Source of the DNA: Streptomyces sp. Je 1-79
Lineage (GTDB): Bacteria; Actinomycetota; Actinomycetes; Streptomycetales; Streptomycetaceae
Reading direction: 5' to 3'
NCBI RefSeq assembly: GCF_025195125.1
Contig: NZ_JAMGSL010000016.1
Span: forward strand, 62,001-126,000
Length of the DNA stretch: 64,000 nt
Shown: one piece after another, positions 45,424-52,160 of the stretch
How the letters are laid out: each line of letters begins with the position of its first letter
How positions within the stretch are numbered: the stretch's first letter is position 1
Made by a program: the position numbers and the translations under genes
Notes under the pieces: model-generated
Seen by the model: only the letters and a program-made list of their open reading frames with translations
Databases searched by the model: none
Told to the model about the DNA's origin: nothing

Positions 45424-45466
45424 CGGAGATCCGATATTCAATACTGGATCCAAAATCCGATCTCCG
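45424..45466. promoter_or_regulatory. Inverted repeat between CoA-transferase and acyl-CoA dehydrogenase
   Basis: CGGAGATC (45424-45431) and GATCTCCG (45459-45466) form a perfect pair around an AT-rich 27-base spacer. The spacer holds the TGGATCCA palindrome (45445-45452). In the divergent promoter region it is the natural target for the adjacent GntR regulator. Confidence 0.6.
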
Positions 45467-45512
45467 GCTACGCTGCGGTACGCCGAGTACCGCACGAGCC
45501 TGGAGGCCGTCC

Positions 45513-46718
45513 GTGAAGCCGTCGCCGCAGTCGTCGAACGCGTCGAAGTCGACTCCCGTCCACCCCTTCGATCTGCTGGCGATCGACGGCCTCCTCACCG
45601 ACGAGGAGCGGGAGATCCGCCGGACCGTGCGCGCCATGGCGGACAAGGAACTCCGCCCCCACGTCGCCGAATGGTTCGAGCGGGGAGCCGTCCCCGCCCG
45701 GGAACTCGCCCGGCAGCTCGGCGGCATCGGCGTCCTCGGCATGCACCTGGAGGGTTACGGCTGCGCGGGCACCGACGCCGTCGCGTACGGGCTGGCCTGC
45801 CTGGAACTCGAGGCCGTCGACTCCGGCCTGCGCAGCCTGGTCTCCGTGCAGGGATCCCTCGCCATGTACGCGATCTGGAAGTACGGCTCGGAGGAGCAGA
45901 AGCAGCAGTGGCTGCCCGGGATGGCGGCCGGCGAGTACATCGGCTGCTTCGGGCTCACCGAGCCGGACGCGGGATCCGATCCCGGCGCCATGCGCACGCG
46001 CGCCAGGCGGGACGGCGAGGACTGGGTGCTCAACGGCACCAAGATGTGGATCACCAACGGCTCGGTCGCCGACGTGGCCGTCGTCTGGGCCCGGACCGAC
46101 GAAGGCGTCCGCGGCTTCCTGGTGCCCGCCGGCACCCCCGGCTTCAGCGCCCCGGAGATCAAGCAGAAGCTGTCGCTGCGGGCGAGCGTGACCAGCGAAC
46201 TCGTCCTGGAGGACGTACGGCTGCCGGCCGACGCGATGCTGCCGGAGGCGCGCGGACTGTCCGGCCCGCTCGGCTGTCTCAACGAGGCGCGGTTCGGGAT
46301 CGTGTTCGGCGCCCTCGGCGCCGCCCGCGACTGCCTGGAGACCGCGATCGCGTACGCCGGTGACCGTATCGTCTTCGAACGGTCCCTCGCCTCCTACCAG
46401 CTGACCCAGCAGAAGCTCGCGGACATGTCCCTGGAGCTCGGCAAGGGCATGCTGCTCGCCCTCCACCTGGGACGCCTCAAGGACGCCGGCCGCCTCACGC
46501 CCGAGCAGGTCAGCGTGGGCAAGCTGAACAACGTACGGGAGGCCATCGCCATCGCCCGCGAGTGCCGCACGATCCTCGGGGCGAACGGCATCACCCTGGA
46601 GTACCCGGTGATGCGCCACGCCAACAACCTGGAGTCGGTCCTCACCTACGAGGGCACCAGCGAGGTCCACTCCCTGGTCATCGGCAAGGCGCTCACCGGC
46701 GAGCAGGCCTTCCGCTGA
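45513..46718 (+). CDS. Acyl-CoA dehydrogenase, glutaryl-CoA dehydrogenase-like
   Basis: Flavoprotein of 401 residues. IGCFGLTEPDAGSDPGAMRT is the FAD/substrate loop, and the catalytic Glu is in VLTYEGTSEVHSLVIGKAL. SVQGSLAMYAIWKYGSEEQK and the overall pattern are nearer to glutaryl-CoA dehydrogenase than to medium-chain enzymes, which fits a glutarate/CoA-transferase pair. The Arg typical of glutaryl-CoA dehydrogenase binding was not verified. GTG start at 45513 with GGAGG six bases upstream. Confidence 0.9.
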   Translation: MKPSPQSSNASKSTPVHPFDLLAIDGLLTDEEREIRRTVRAMADKELRPHVAEWFERGAVPARELARQLGGIGVLGMHLEGYGCAGTDAVAYGLACLELEAVDSGLRSLVSVQGSLAMYAIWKYGSEEQKQQWLPGMAAGEYIGCFGLTEPDAGSDPGAMRTRARRDGEDWVLNGTKMWITNGSVADVAVVWARTDEGVRGFLVPAGTPGFSAPEIKQKLSLRASVTSELVLEDVRLPADAMLPEARGLSGPLGCLNEARFGIVFGALGAARDCLETAIAYAGDRIVFERSLASYQLTQQKLADMSLELGKGMLLALHLGRLKDAGRLTPEQVSVGKLNNVREAIAIARECRTILGANGITLEYPVMRHANNLESVLTYEGTSEVHSLVIGKALTGEQAFR

Positions 46719-46738
46719 CCCGCACGGCGCCGGCCCCA

Positions 46739-46792
46739 GGGGGTGGCTTGTGGATCATGCCGGGCTCGCGGCGGGATCCACACGACACCCCC
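46739..46792. terminator. Long hairpin between acyl-CoA dehydrogenase and FBP gene
   Basis: GGGGGTG (46739-46745) and GTGGATC (46750-46756) pair with GATCCAC (46775-46781) and CACCCCC (46786-46792) through a symmetric 4-base internal loop. It terminates two convergent genes. Confidence 0.7.
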
Positions 46793-47295
46793 TAGCCGGC
46801 CGTCACCTTGGCGAGGAACGCGTCCAGGTTGGCCGTCGTCCGCTCGATCCGCTCGTCGAGCGTCAGCGACTCCTCGTGACGGCCGGCCCGCAGCTTGGGC
46901 TGGCGCTTGCCGCGGATGTACAGGGAACAGGCCAGGTCGGCGCAGATGTAGATGCCGACCGTGTTGCCCTCGCGTCCGCGGCTGCCGGCCAGCGGCGCCG
47001 CGAGCAGGGTCACCCCTGACGAGGCGTGCCCCGTCAGGCAGACCTGGCACAGGCTGGACTTGACCGCGCTGGTGCGGCCCGTGGCGGGCACCCGCAGGCT
47101 GATGCCGAGCGGACCGTCCTCACGGGGCACCACGAGGTGGGCGCGCAGCGGCGCGCCGGGGTCGATCCAGCCGAGGAAGTCGAGGTCCTGCCAGGGGAGT
47201 TCCGCGTAGTCAAGCGGAAGCTTGAGTCTGCTTGCCTCGCCCTTCGTACAGTTCACGAAGGACGAGCGGATCTGTCGGTCGGTGAGAGGTTCCAC
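46792..47295 (-). CDS. FBP-domain zinc-finger protein (EF-G-binding-like)
   Basis: Protein of 167 residues. The C-terminal treble-clef zinc finger has CQVC and CADLAC pairs (SLCQVCLTGHASSG, IYICADLACSLYIRGK). The N-terminus (TDRQIRSSFVNCTKGEASRL) matches the FBP family, related to fusidic-acid-resistance/EF-G-binding proteins. It might act at ribosomes. The GTG at 47295 has no Shine-Dalgarno site and lies 7 bases after TACGGT, suggesting leaderless transcription. Confidence 0.88.
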   Translation of the reverse strand: MEPLTDRQIRSSFVNCTKGEASRLKLPLDYAELPWQDLDFLGWIDPGAPLRAHLVVPREDGPLGISLRVPATGRTSAVKSSLCQVCLTGHASSGVTLLAAPLAGSRGREGNTVGIYICADLACSLYIRGKRQPKLRAGRHEESLTLDERIERTTANLDAFLAKVTAG

Positions 47296-47302
47296 TCGGT
47301 GG

Positions 47303-47342
47303 ACCGTACACGCATCGTACGGGCCGGGCATCCGGATTTCCG
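47303..47342 (-). promoter_or_regulatory. Leaderless promoter with CGGAAATCCGGATG element
   Basis: Minus strand: CGGAAATCCGGATGCCCG (47342 to 47325), then 16 bases, TACGGT (47308-47303) and 7 bases to the GTG. Arrangement almost identical to that before the exonuclease gene. Confidence 0.45.
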
Positions 47343-47423
47343 GCGGGCCGAGCGCGGCCCCGGAGCGCCGTGGACCCCGTCCCGGCCGGGGCCGGAAACG
47401 GGGTCCACACCGGGGTGATCGCG

Positions 47424-48830
47424 TCAGGCGACCGGCTGGGCTTCAGCTGCGTGCACGTGCGCCGCCATGATCGGAGAGGCGCCCGGCCCGGGCTGCGGGG
47501 GTGACCCGGGGGAGGACTCCGAACCGTCCTCCGTCCGCGGGCTCTCCACCGAGGCCGACTGGTCCGTCGTGCCGTCGGAGGGCGTCCCGCCCTCCGATGT
47601 TCCGCCCGTGGCCGGGCCCTCCGTCGCCGGGTCCGACGGCGGAGCCGGGGAATCGGGCGGGTTCGGGGAATCCGGCTGATTCGGCGAAGCGGGTGACTCG
47701 GGAGCCGGCGGGGACGAGGGCGGGGAGTCCGACGGGCCCGACGGCGAGTCCGACGGGGACTCCGAAGTGGGCGAACCGGTCCCCGAGTCGGAGACGGAGG
47801 GCGACGGAGGGGCCGTCGGCGGTGACGTCGGCTTGTCCTTGTCTCCCGCGTCGCCCGGCTCGCGGGCGAACCAGCCGTCCTTCTCGGGGTCGTACACGAC
47901 GAAGACGTTCACCACCGTCACCGACGGCGTCACGACGACGACCTGGGAGGGCTGATAGCCGGGCCACCGGGTGCCCGTCGTCTTCGGTGCCTTCTGGGCG
48001 ACCGGCGGGGTCAGCGGATTGCCGCAGGCGCAGCGCACCCGGGGTACGCCCCGGTCGTCGACGAGCACGGCCGTACCCGCCTGGAGCACCGCCTGGTACG
48101 AGGTCGCGGAACCGCCCCGGAACCCGTGGTTGGTCACCCGGGTGTCGACCCGGAGCTGGAGCGGGGTCAGGGAGCGCAGATATCCCGGCACTTCGTTGGC
48201 CGAGATGTCGAGGACCGAGGCGAAGGCCGCGTTCTTGGCCGGCTGCTCGGCCAGATAGCTGACCTGCTGCTCGATGTCACAGCTCGCCACGTTCTGCGTA
48301 CCGCCGTACAGGCCCGCCGCCGAACCCGACACGCTGCGGGTGGCGTTGGCGTCCGCGGACCCGGTCGCGCTGGGCAGCGGGGTGGGGGACTGCGAGGCGT
48401 CGGTGGCGCGGGCCGTCGACTTGGTGAAGGGGTCGGGGCCGGTGGCGGAGGCGTTCTGCAGGAACACCTCGCCACCGCCCGAGCCGGTGTCTTCGCCACC
48501 GCCACCCGGACGGGTGAGGACGACCACCAGGGCGATGGCCGCGACCAGAATGGCGGTGATCGACGCGACCTTGGGGACGGAACGCCACCAGGGGCCACCG
48601 CCGCCTCCGTCGTCACCGGCTCGACCGCCGGCCGGGGCGCCCCCGCCACCGCCCCCGCCACCGGCTCCGCCGCCGGAACCGCCCGAGCCGCCCCCCGAAC
48701 CGCCGTGCGGCGGGCCGGGGGGCGGTGGGGGACCGGCGGCCCCAGGAGTGGTGCTCGGGCCCGAGAGAGGGCCCGAAGGGGGACCTGCGGGGGGAACCGA
48801 CGGACGGTCGGACGGCGGGTGGGAAGTCAC
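47424..48830 (-). CDS. Membrane-anchored DUF6777-like protein with Pro/Ser-rich tail
   Basis: Protein of 468 residues. The N-terminal ~95 residues are Pro/Gly-rich and cytosolic. One transmembrane helix (VASITAILVAAIALVVVLTR) follows. The extracytoplasmic domain of ~220 residues contains two Cys pairs (ASCDIEQQVSYLAEQPAKN, RCACGNPL) and matches the DUF6777 pattern as I recall it. The last ~130 residues are Ser/Pro/Asp-rich (SDSPSGPSDSPPSSPPAPES), probably a wall-spanning stalk. GTG start at 48830, AAAGGG upstream. It diverges from the 22-bp repeats and streptophobe gene. Confidence 0.8.
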   Translation of the reverse strand: MTSHPPSDRPSVPPAGPPSGPLSGPSTTPGAAGPPPPPGPPHGGSGGGSGGSGGGAGGGGGGGGAPAGGRAGDDGGGGGPWWRSVPKVASITAILVAAIALVVVLTRPGGGGEDTGSGGGEVFLQNASATGPDPFTKSTARATDASQSPTPLPSATGSADANATRSVSGSAAGLYGGTQNVASCDIEQQVSYLAEQPAKNAAFASVLDISANEVPGYLRSLTPLQLRVDTRVTNHGFRGGSATSYQAVLQAGTAVLVDDRGVPRVRCACGNPLTPPVAQKAPKTTGTRWPGYQPSQVVVVTPSVTVVNVFVVYDPEKDGWFAREPGDAGDKDKPTSPPTAPPSPSVSDSGTGSPTSESPSDSPSGPSDSPPSSPPAPESPASPNQPDSPNPPDSPAPPSDPATEGPATGGTSEGGTPSDGTTDQSASVESPRTEDGSESSPGSPPQPGPGASPIMAAHVHAAEAQPVA

Positions 48831-48896
48831 GTTTTTCCCTTTCTTCCGTTCCGGGCCCATTGTGTGCGCGGAACCGGCCCCGCCCGCAAGCGGACG

Positions 48897-49050
48897 ACGC
48901 CCATGGGTGCCGCGGTGGCGGCCCACCTGTGGCTGCGCACGGCGCCCATCGCCGCTGCGGACGACGCGCAATCGGTGGCTGCACAGGGCGCCCACCTGTG
49001 GCTGCGGACGGCGCGCATCGGTACTGCGGACGGCGCGCATCGGTACTGCG
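48897..49050. repeat. Seven tandem 22-bp repeats between divergent genes
   Basis: Seven copies with an exact 22-base period run from 48897 to 49050. The last two are identical (GACGGCGCGCATCGGTACTG then CG, starting 49007 and 49029). Others vary (for example 48985 AGGGCGCCCACCTGTGGCTG). No unique spacers separate them, so it is not a CRISPR array. It fills the promoter region of both neighbours and may bind a regulator or be a hypervariable element. Confidence 0.85.
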
Positions 49051-49072
49051 GAGGTCATTGACCGGTACTAGC

Positions 49073-50422
49073 GTGGAGAACGTGAGCAGTCGGCTCCCCA
49101 CCAACTCAGGCCCGGCGCACGACGCCCCGCACCTCGCCCGCCACTGGGGCGAGGCACTGGCCGCCGTCCTCGCCGGGTTCGTCGCGATGGCGGTCGTCGC
49201 CGCGCTCGGCCTCTGGGCCGCGGGCGCCGCCGACCTGCCCGGCGGCTTCGTGAACGTCGTCGCCGCGGTCGTCGTCATGGCCGCGGGCGGCCAGATCGAC
49301 CTCTCCGGCGACGCCGGCGCGCTCGCGGGCACCAACGCCGAACTCACCGCCATGCCCCTCACCGTCACCCTGGTGGGCGCATTGGTCACCGGCTTCTGCT
49401 TCCTGCTCCCACTCCGCCACCACGCCGTCGCCCGGACCCGCGACCTCCTCGCCCGCGCGGGGCGCACCGTCCTGCTCTGGCTGGCCGGGCTCGCCTGCCT
49501 CTCCGCCCTCGCCCGCCACGACTTTCCCGTCTCGATCGGCGGCGGCGAGAGCCAGGACGTCATGTCCGACCTCTTCGGCGAACTCCTCGAAGCGGCCGAC
49601 CCCACCGTCGGCTTCCGCACCGAACTGGGCCCCACCCTCTTCTTCGGGCTCCTGTGGATCCTCGGGGTCCTCCTGATGGCCCTGCTGGTCTCGCGCGGGA
49701 CCCCGCTCCCGCCGCGGCTCGTCCGCTACCACGAGGCCGTACGGCCGGTCGCCTCCGCGATGTTGCTCCTGCTCCTGGCGTACGTTCTCCTCGGCCTGGT
49801 CATCGGGATCGTCGTGGCCGCGACCAGGGGCCATGCGACCGAGACCTTCGCCGTGATCCTGCTCGGCCTGCCCAACGTCAGCTGGCTCGCCCTCGGCGTC
49901 GGTATCGGAGGGTCCTGGGAGGGCACGGTCGAAGGGCCCTTCGGCCTGCCGATGCCCCCGATCCTCGACGCTGTGCTGCGCACCGACACCGCGGGCCTCT
50001 CCACCGTCGACCTGTCCTCCCTGGCCGACTACGACTCCCGGGCCTGGTGGCTGCTGCCGGTGGCGGCCGTTCTGGTCCTGGCCGTGGCGTTCGTGGCCGC
50101 CGTCCGGTCCCCGGCCCGTACGCGGCTCTGGCAGCACGCCCTCCACCTGGGCATCGCCTTCGCCCTGACCATGCTGGTCGTCACCCCCGTCACGCTCGTC
50201 GAGGCGCGCTTCGGGCTCTCCATCCTCGGCATCGGCGATCTCGAGTCCCTGGGCGGCCGGGTGGTGCTGCGGCCCCACATCTGGAAGACGGCCGGCTTCG
50301 CCCTGCTCTGGGGGCTCGTCGCGGGTTTCCTCGGCGCGCTGCTGGCCTCCCGCGTCCGCCGCCGAGGCGAGGTGGACGCCCCTCTTGAGGACCCCGCAGG
50401 GGAGCAACGACCCAAGGCCTGA
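49073..50422 (+). CDS. Streptophobe-type polytopic membrane protein
   Basis: Protein of ~449 residues with about ten hydrophobic segments (LAAVLAGFVAMAVVAALGLW, MAAGGQIDLSGDAGALAGTN, VRPVASAMLLLLLAYVLLGL and others) and no catalytic motif. This matches the streptophobe family of Streptomyces (name from annotation practice). Function unknown. The start could be GTG 49073 or GTG 49082. The latter lies 7 bases after TAGCGT, again suggesting leaderless transcription. A Ser/Thr kinase gene follows on the opposite strand. Confidence 0.83.
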   Translation: MENVSSRLPTNSGPAHDAPHLARHWGEALAAVLAGFVAMAVVAALGLWAAGAADLPGGFVNVVAAVVVMAAGGQIDLSGDAGALAGTNAELTAMPLTVTLVGALVTGFCFLLPLRHHAVARTRDLLARAGRTVLLWLAGLACLSALARHDFPVSIGGGESQDVMSDLFGELLEAADPTVGFRTELGPTLFFGLLWILGVLLMALLVSRGTPLPPRLVRYHEAVRPVASAMLLLLLAYVLLGLVIGIVVAATRGHATETFAVILLGLPNVSWLALGVGIGGSWEGTVEGPFGLPMPPILDAVLRTDTAGLSTVDLSSLADYDSRAWWLLPVAAVLVLAVAFVAAVRSPARTRLWQHALHLGIAFALTMLVVTPVTLVEARFGLSILGIGDLESLGGRVVLRPHIWKTAGFALLWGLVAGFLGALLASRVRRRGEVDAPLEDPAGEQRPKA

Positions 50423-50452
50423 GACCAGGGCCTGGGAGCGCTCAAGGCCTGC

Positions 50453-51457
50453 CTAGGCCCAGGAGCCGGGCGGTTCCCGGAACACCGGGCCTGCCCAGGA
50501 CGGCGGTGGGGGCGGCGGAGTCGGCGGCTCCGGTCCGTCCGGGCCCTCATGCCGGCCCGGGCCCGGACCGCCCTCCTCCAGGGCCGCCCGAAGCGCGGCG
50601 ACGAACTCCAGACACGTTCCGTACCGCTCCTCCGGAACCTTCGCCAGCGCCTTCGCCAGTACCTCGTCCGCCGCCTCCGGCAGCTCCGGCCGCTCCGTGG
50701 ACGGTGGCGGCGGCGGATCGTACTGGTGGGCCCAGAGCAGCGCCATGTCGTCGTCGCGGCGGAACGGCGGCATTCCGGTGAGCGTCTCGTAGACCACGCA
50801 CGCCAGGCTGTACACGTCGCAGCGGCCGTCCACCGGCTTCCCGGAGATCTGTTCGGGCGCCACGTAGTCGAGCGTTCCCACGAACTGCCCGACCGTCGTC
50901 AGGCCGGTCAGGGAGAGGGATTTCTTCGTCAGCCCGAAGTCCGTGAGGTACACGTGTTCCGGGTGGTCGCGGTCGGTACCCTCGGCGACCAGGATGTTGC
51001 CCGGCTTCACGTCACGGTGCACCAGGTCGTGGGCGTGTGCCGCGTCCAGCGCGGACGCCACCTGTACGGCGATCCTTCCCGCCTTCACGGGCGGCAGCGG
51101 GCCCTCGCGGTCGAGGAGCGCCCGCAGATCCTGCCCGGCGACGTAGCGCATCGCGATGTACAGGACCCCCTCGGTCTCGCCGGCCTCGAAGACGGGCACG
51201 ATGTGTGGGTGGTCGATCGCGGCCGCCACCCGCGACTCGTGTGCGAACCGCTTGCGGAAGGTGTCGTTACGGGCCAGTTCGGGCGCCAGCAGCTTCAGCG
51301 CCACGATCCGTTCCAGCCGCAGGTCGAGGGCCCTGTACACGACCGCCATCCCCCCGCGGCCGATCTCGGCCTCGACCACATAGCCCGCGATCTGCTTGCC
51401 GATGAGCCCCGAGTCCCGGCCCGCGGGCAGATCCGTGTCCCGGGCCGCGCCGCCCAT
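50453..51457 (-). CDS. Soluble Ser/Thr protein kinase
   Basis: Hanks-type kinase of 334 residues with no transmembrane segment. GRGGMA is at 33-38 and catalytic Lys K55. The catalytic loop HRDVKPGN is at 147-154, DFG at 173-175, and the activation segment VGQFVGTLDYVAPEQ ends at 203. The C-terminal ~40 residues are Pro-rich. The start overlaps the stop of the upstream hypothetical gene, and the FHA-ABC transporter gene precedes that. Phosphorylation of the FHA transporter or partner is the natural expectation. Confidence 0.95.
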   Translation of the reverse strand: MGGAARDTDLPAGRDSGLIGKQIAGYVVEAEIGRGGMAVVYRALDLRLERIVALKLLAPELARNDTFRKRFAHESRVAAAIDHPHIVPVFEAGETEGVLYIAMRYVAGQDLRALLDREGPLPPVKAGRIAVQVASALDAAHAHDLVHRDVKPGNILVAEGTDRDHPEHVYLTDFGLTKKSLSLTGLTTVGQFVGTLDYVAPEQISGKPVDGRCDVYSLACVVYETLTGMPPFRRDDDMALLWAHQYDPPPPPSTERPELPEAADEVLAKALAKVPEERYGTCLEFVAALRAALEEGGPGPGRHEGPDGPEPPTPPPPPPSWAGPVFREPPGSWA

Positions 51458-52128
51458 CAGCCCTCACCCGGCAGTTGGGCGCGGTCGACGACCCGGGTGG
51501 GCGGCGGGGCGGCGGGGCTGTCCGGCGGCCCGTCCTCGTCGAGGCGCGGCACGACCCGCGTGGGCTCGTGCCCGGCCACCGCCACCGCACCCTCGGGTAC
51601 GACGGCGGCCGCCGAGGGACCGGCCGAGGCGGCGTACGTGTTCAGGGCCGTCCCGTCGCAGTACACCCAGCGCTCGTGCTCCGCGTCGTACAGCCAGAGC
51701 GATTCGCCGTCGACCACCATCCCCACCCGCAGTCCGTGCGTCCGCCTCCGGAACGTGTCCAGGTCGGCCCGTTCGGCCGCAAGCTCCTCCGCGGCCCGCC
51801 GGTACCGGCCGAGTGACTCCTCCGCCCGGGTGATCAGCGGCCGCGGGTCGGCGGTCCTGGCGAGCGTCTTACGGGCCTCCGGCGGATCCACGGGTACGGA
51901 GACGAGCAGCCGGGCGTCGACCCACGCGGTCCAGCCGTTGGAGCAGAGGACCTGCCCCCAGTCACCCACGCGGTCCGTGAGTTGCACGGGCAGGAAGGCG
52001 TCGAGCGGCACGGTCGGCAGCCCCGGGTCGGGAGCCTCCCAGGCGGGCAGCCCGTCGCGCGGCACGACATGGGACGGCCGGAAGTCCGGAACGCCGTCCG
52101 GTACCGGAGGAGTGACCGGGATGCCCAT
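51457..52128 (-). CDS. Kinase-operon hypothetical protein
   Basis: Protein of 223 residues without a recognised family. It has a Pro-rich N-terminus, a charged helix (LGRYRRAAEELAAERADLDT), the segment GLRVGMVVDGESLWLYDAEH and another Pro-rich, TRVV-containing C-terminus. The TRVV repeats might be kinase target sites (pThr). ATG at 52128 with GGAAGG upstream. It lies between the FHA-ABC transporter and the kinase with a 1-base overlap, so it is likely part of that signalling module. Confidence 0.75.
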   Translation of the reverse strand: MGIPVTPPVPDGVPDFRPSHVVPRDGLPAWEAPDPGLPTVPLDAFLPVQLTDRVGDWGQVLCSNGWTAWVDARLLVSVPVDPPEARKTLARTADPRPLITRAEESLGRYRRAAEELAAERADLDTFRRRTHGLRVGMVVDGESLWLYDAEHERWVYCDGTALNTYAASAGPSAAAVVPEGAVAVAGHEPTRVVPRLDEDGPPDSPAAPPPTRVVDRAQLPGEG

Positions 52129-52160
52129 GGGCCGCCTTCCTTCACTGTTCCGGATATCGG

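Noticed and set aside
44202..46718. Carnitine/gamma-butyrobetaine degradation unit
   Set aside because: CaiB-type CoA-transferases are broad; the acyl-CoA dehydrogenase looks glutaryl-CoA dehydrogenase-like and no carnitine genes or transporter accompany it.
48897..49050. CRISPR array
   Set aside because: The 22-bp repeats are directly contiguous without spacers and no cas genes are present.
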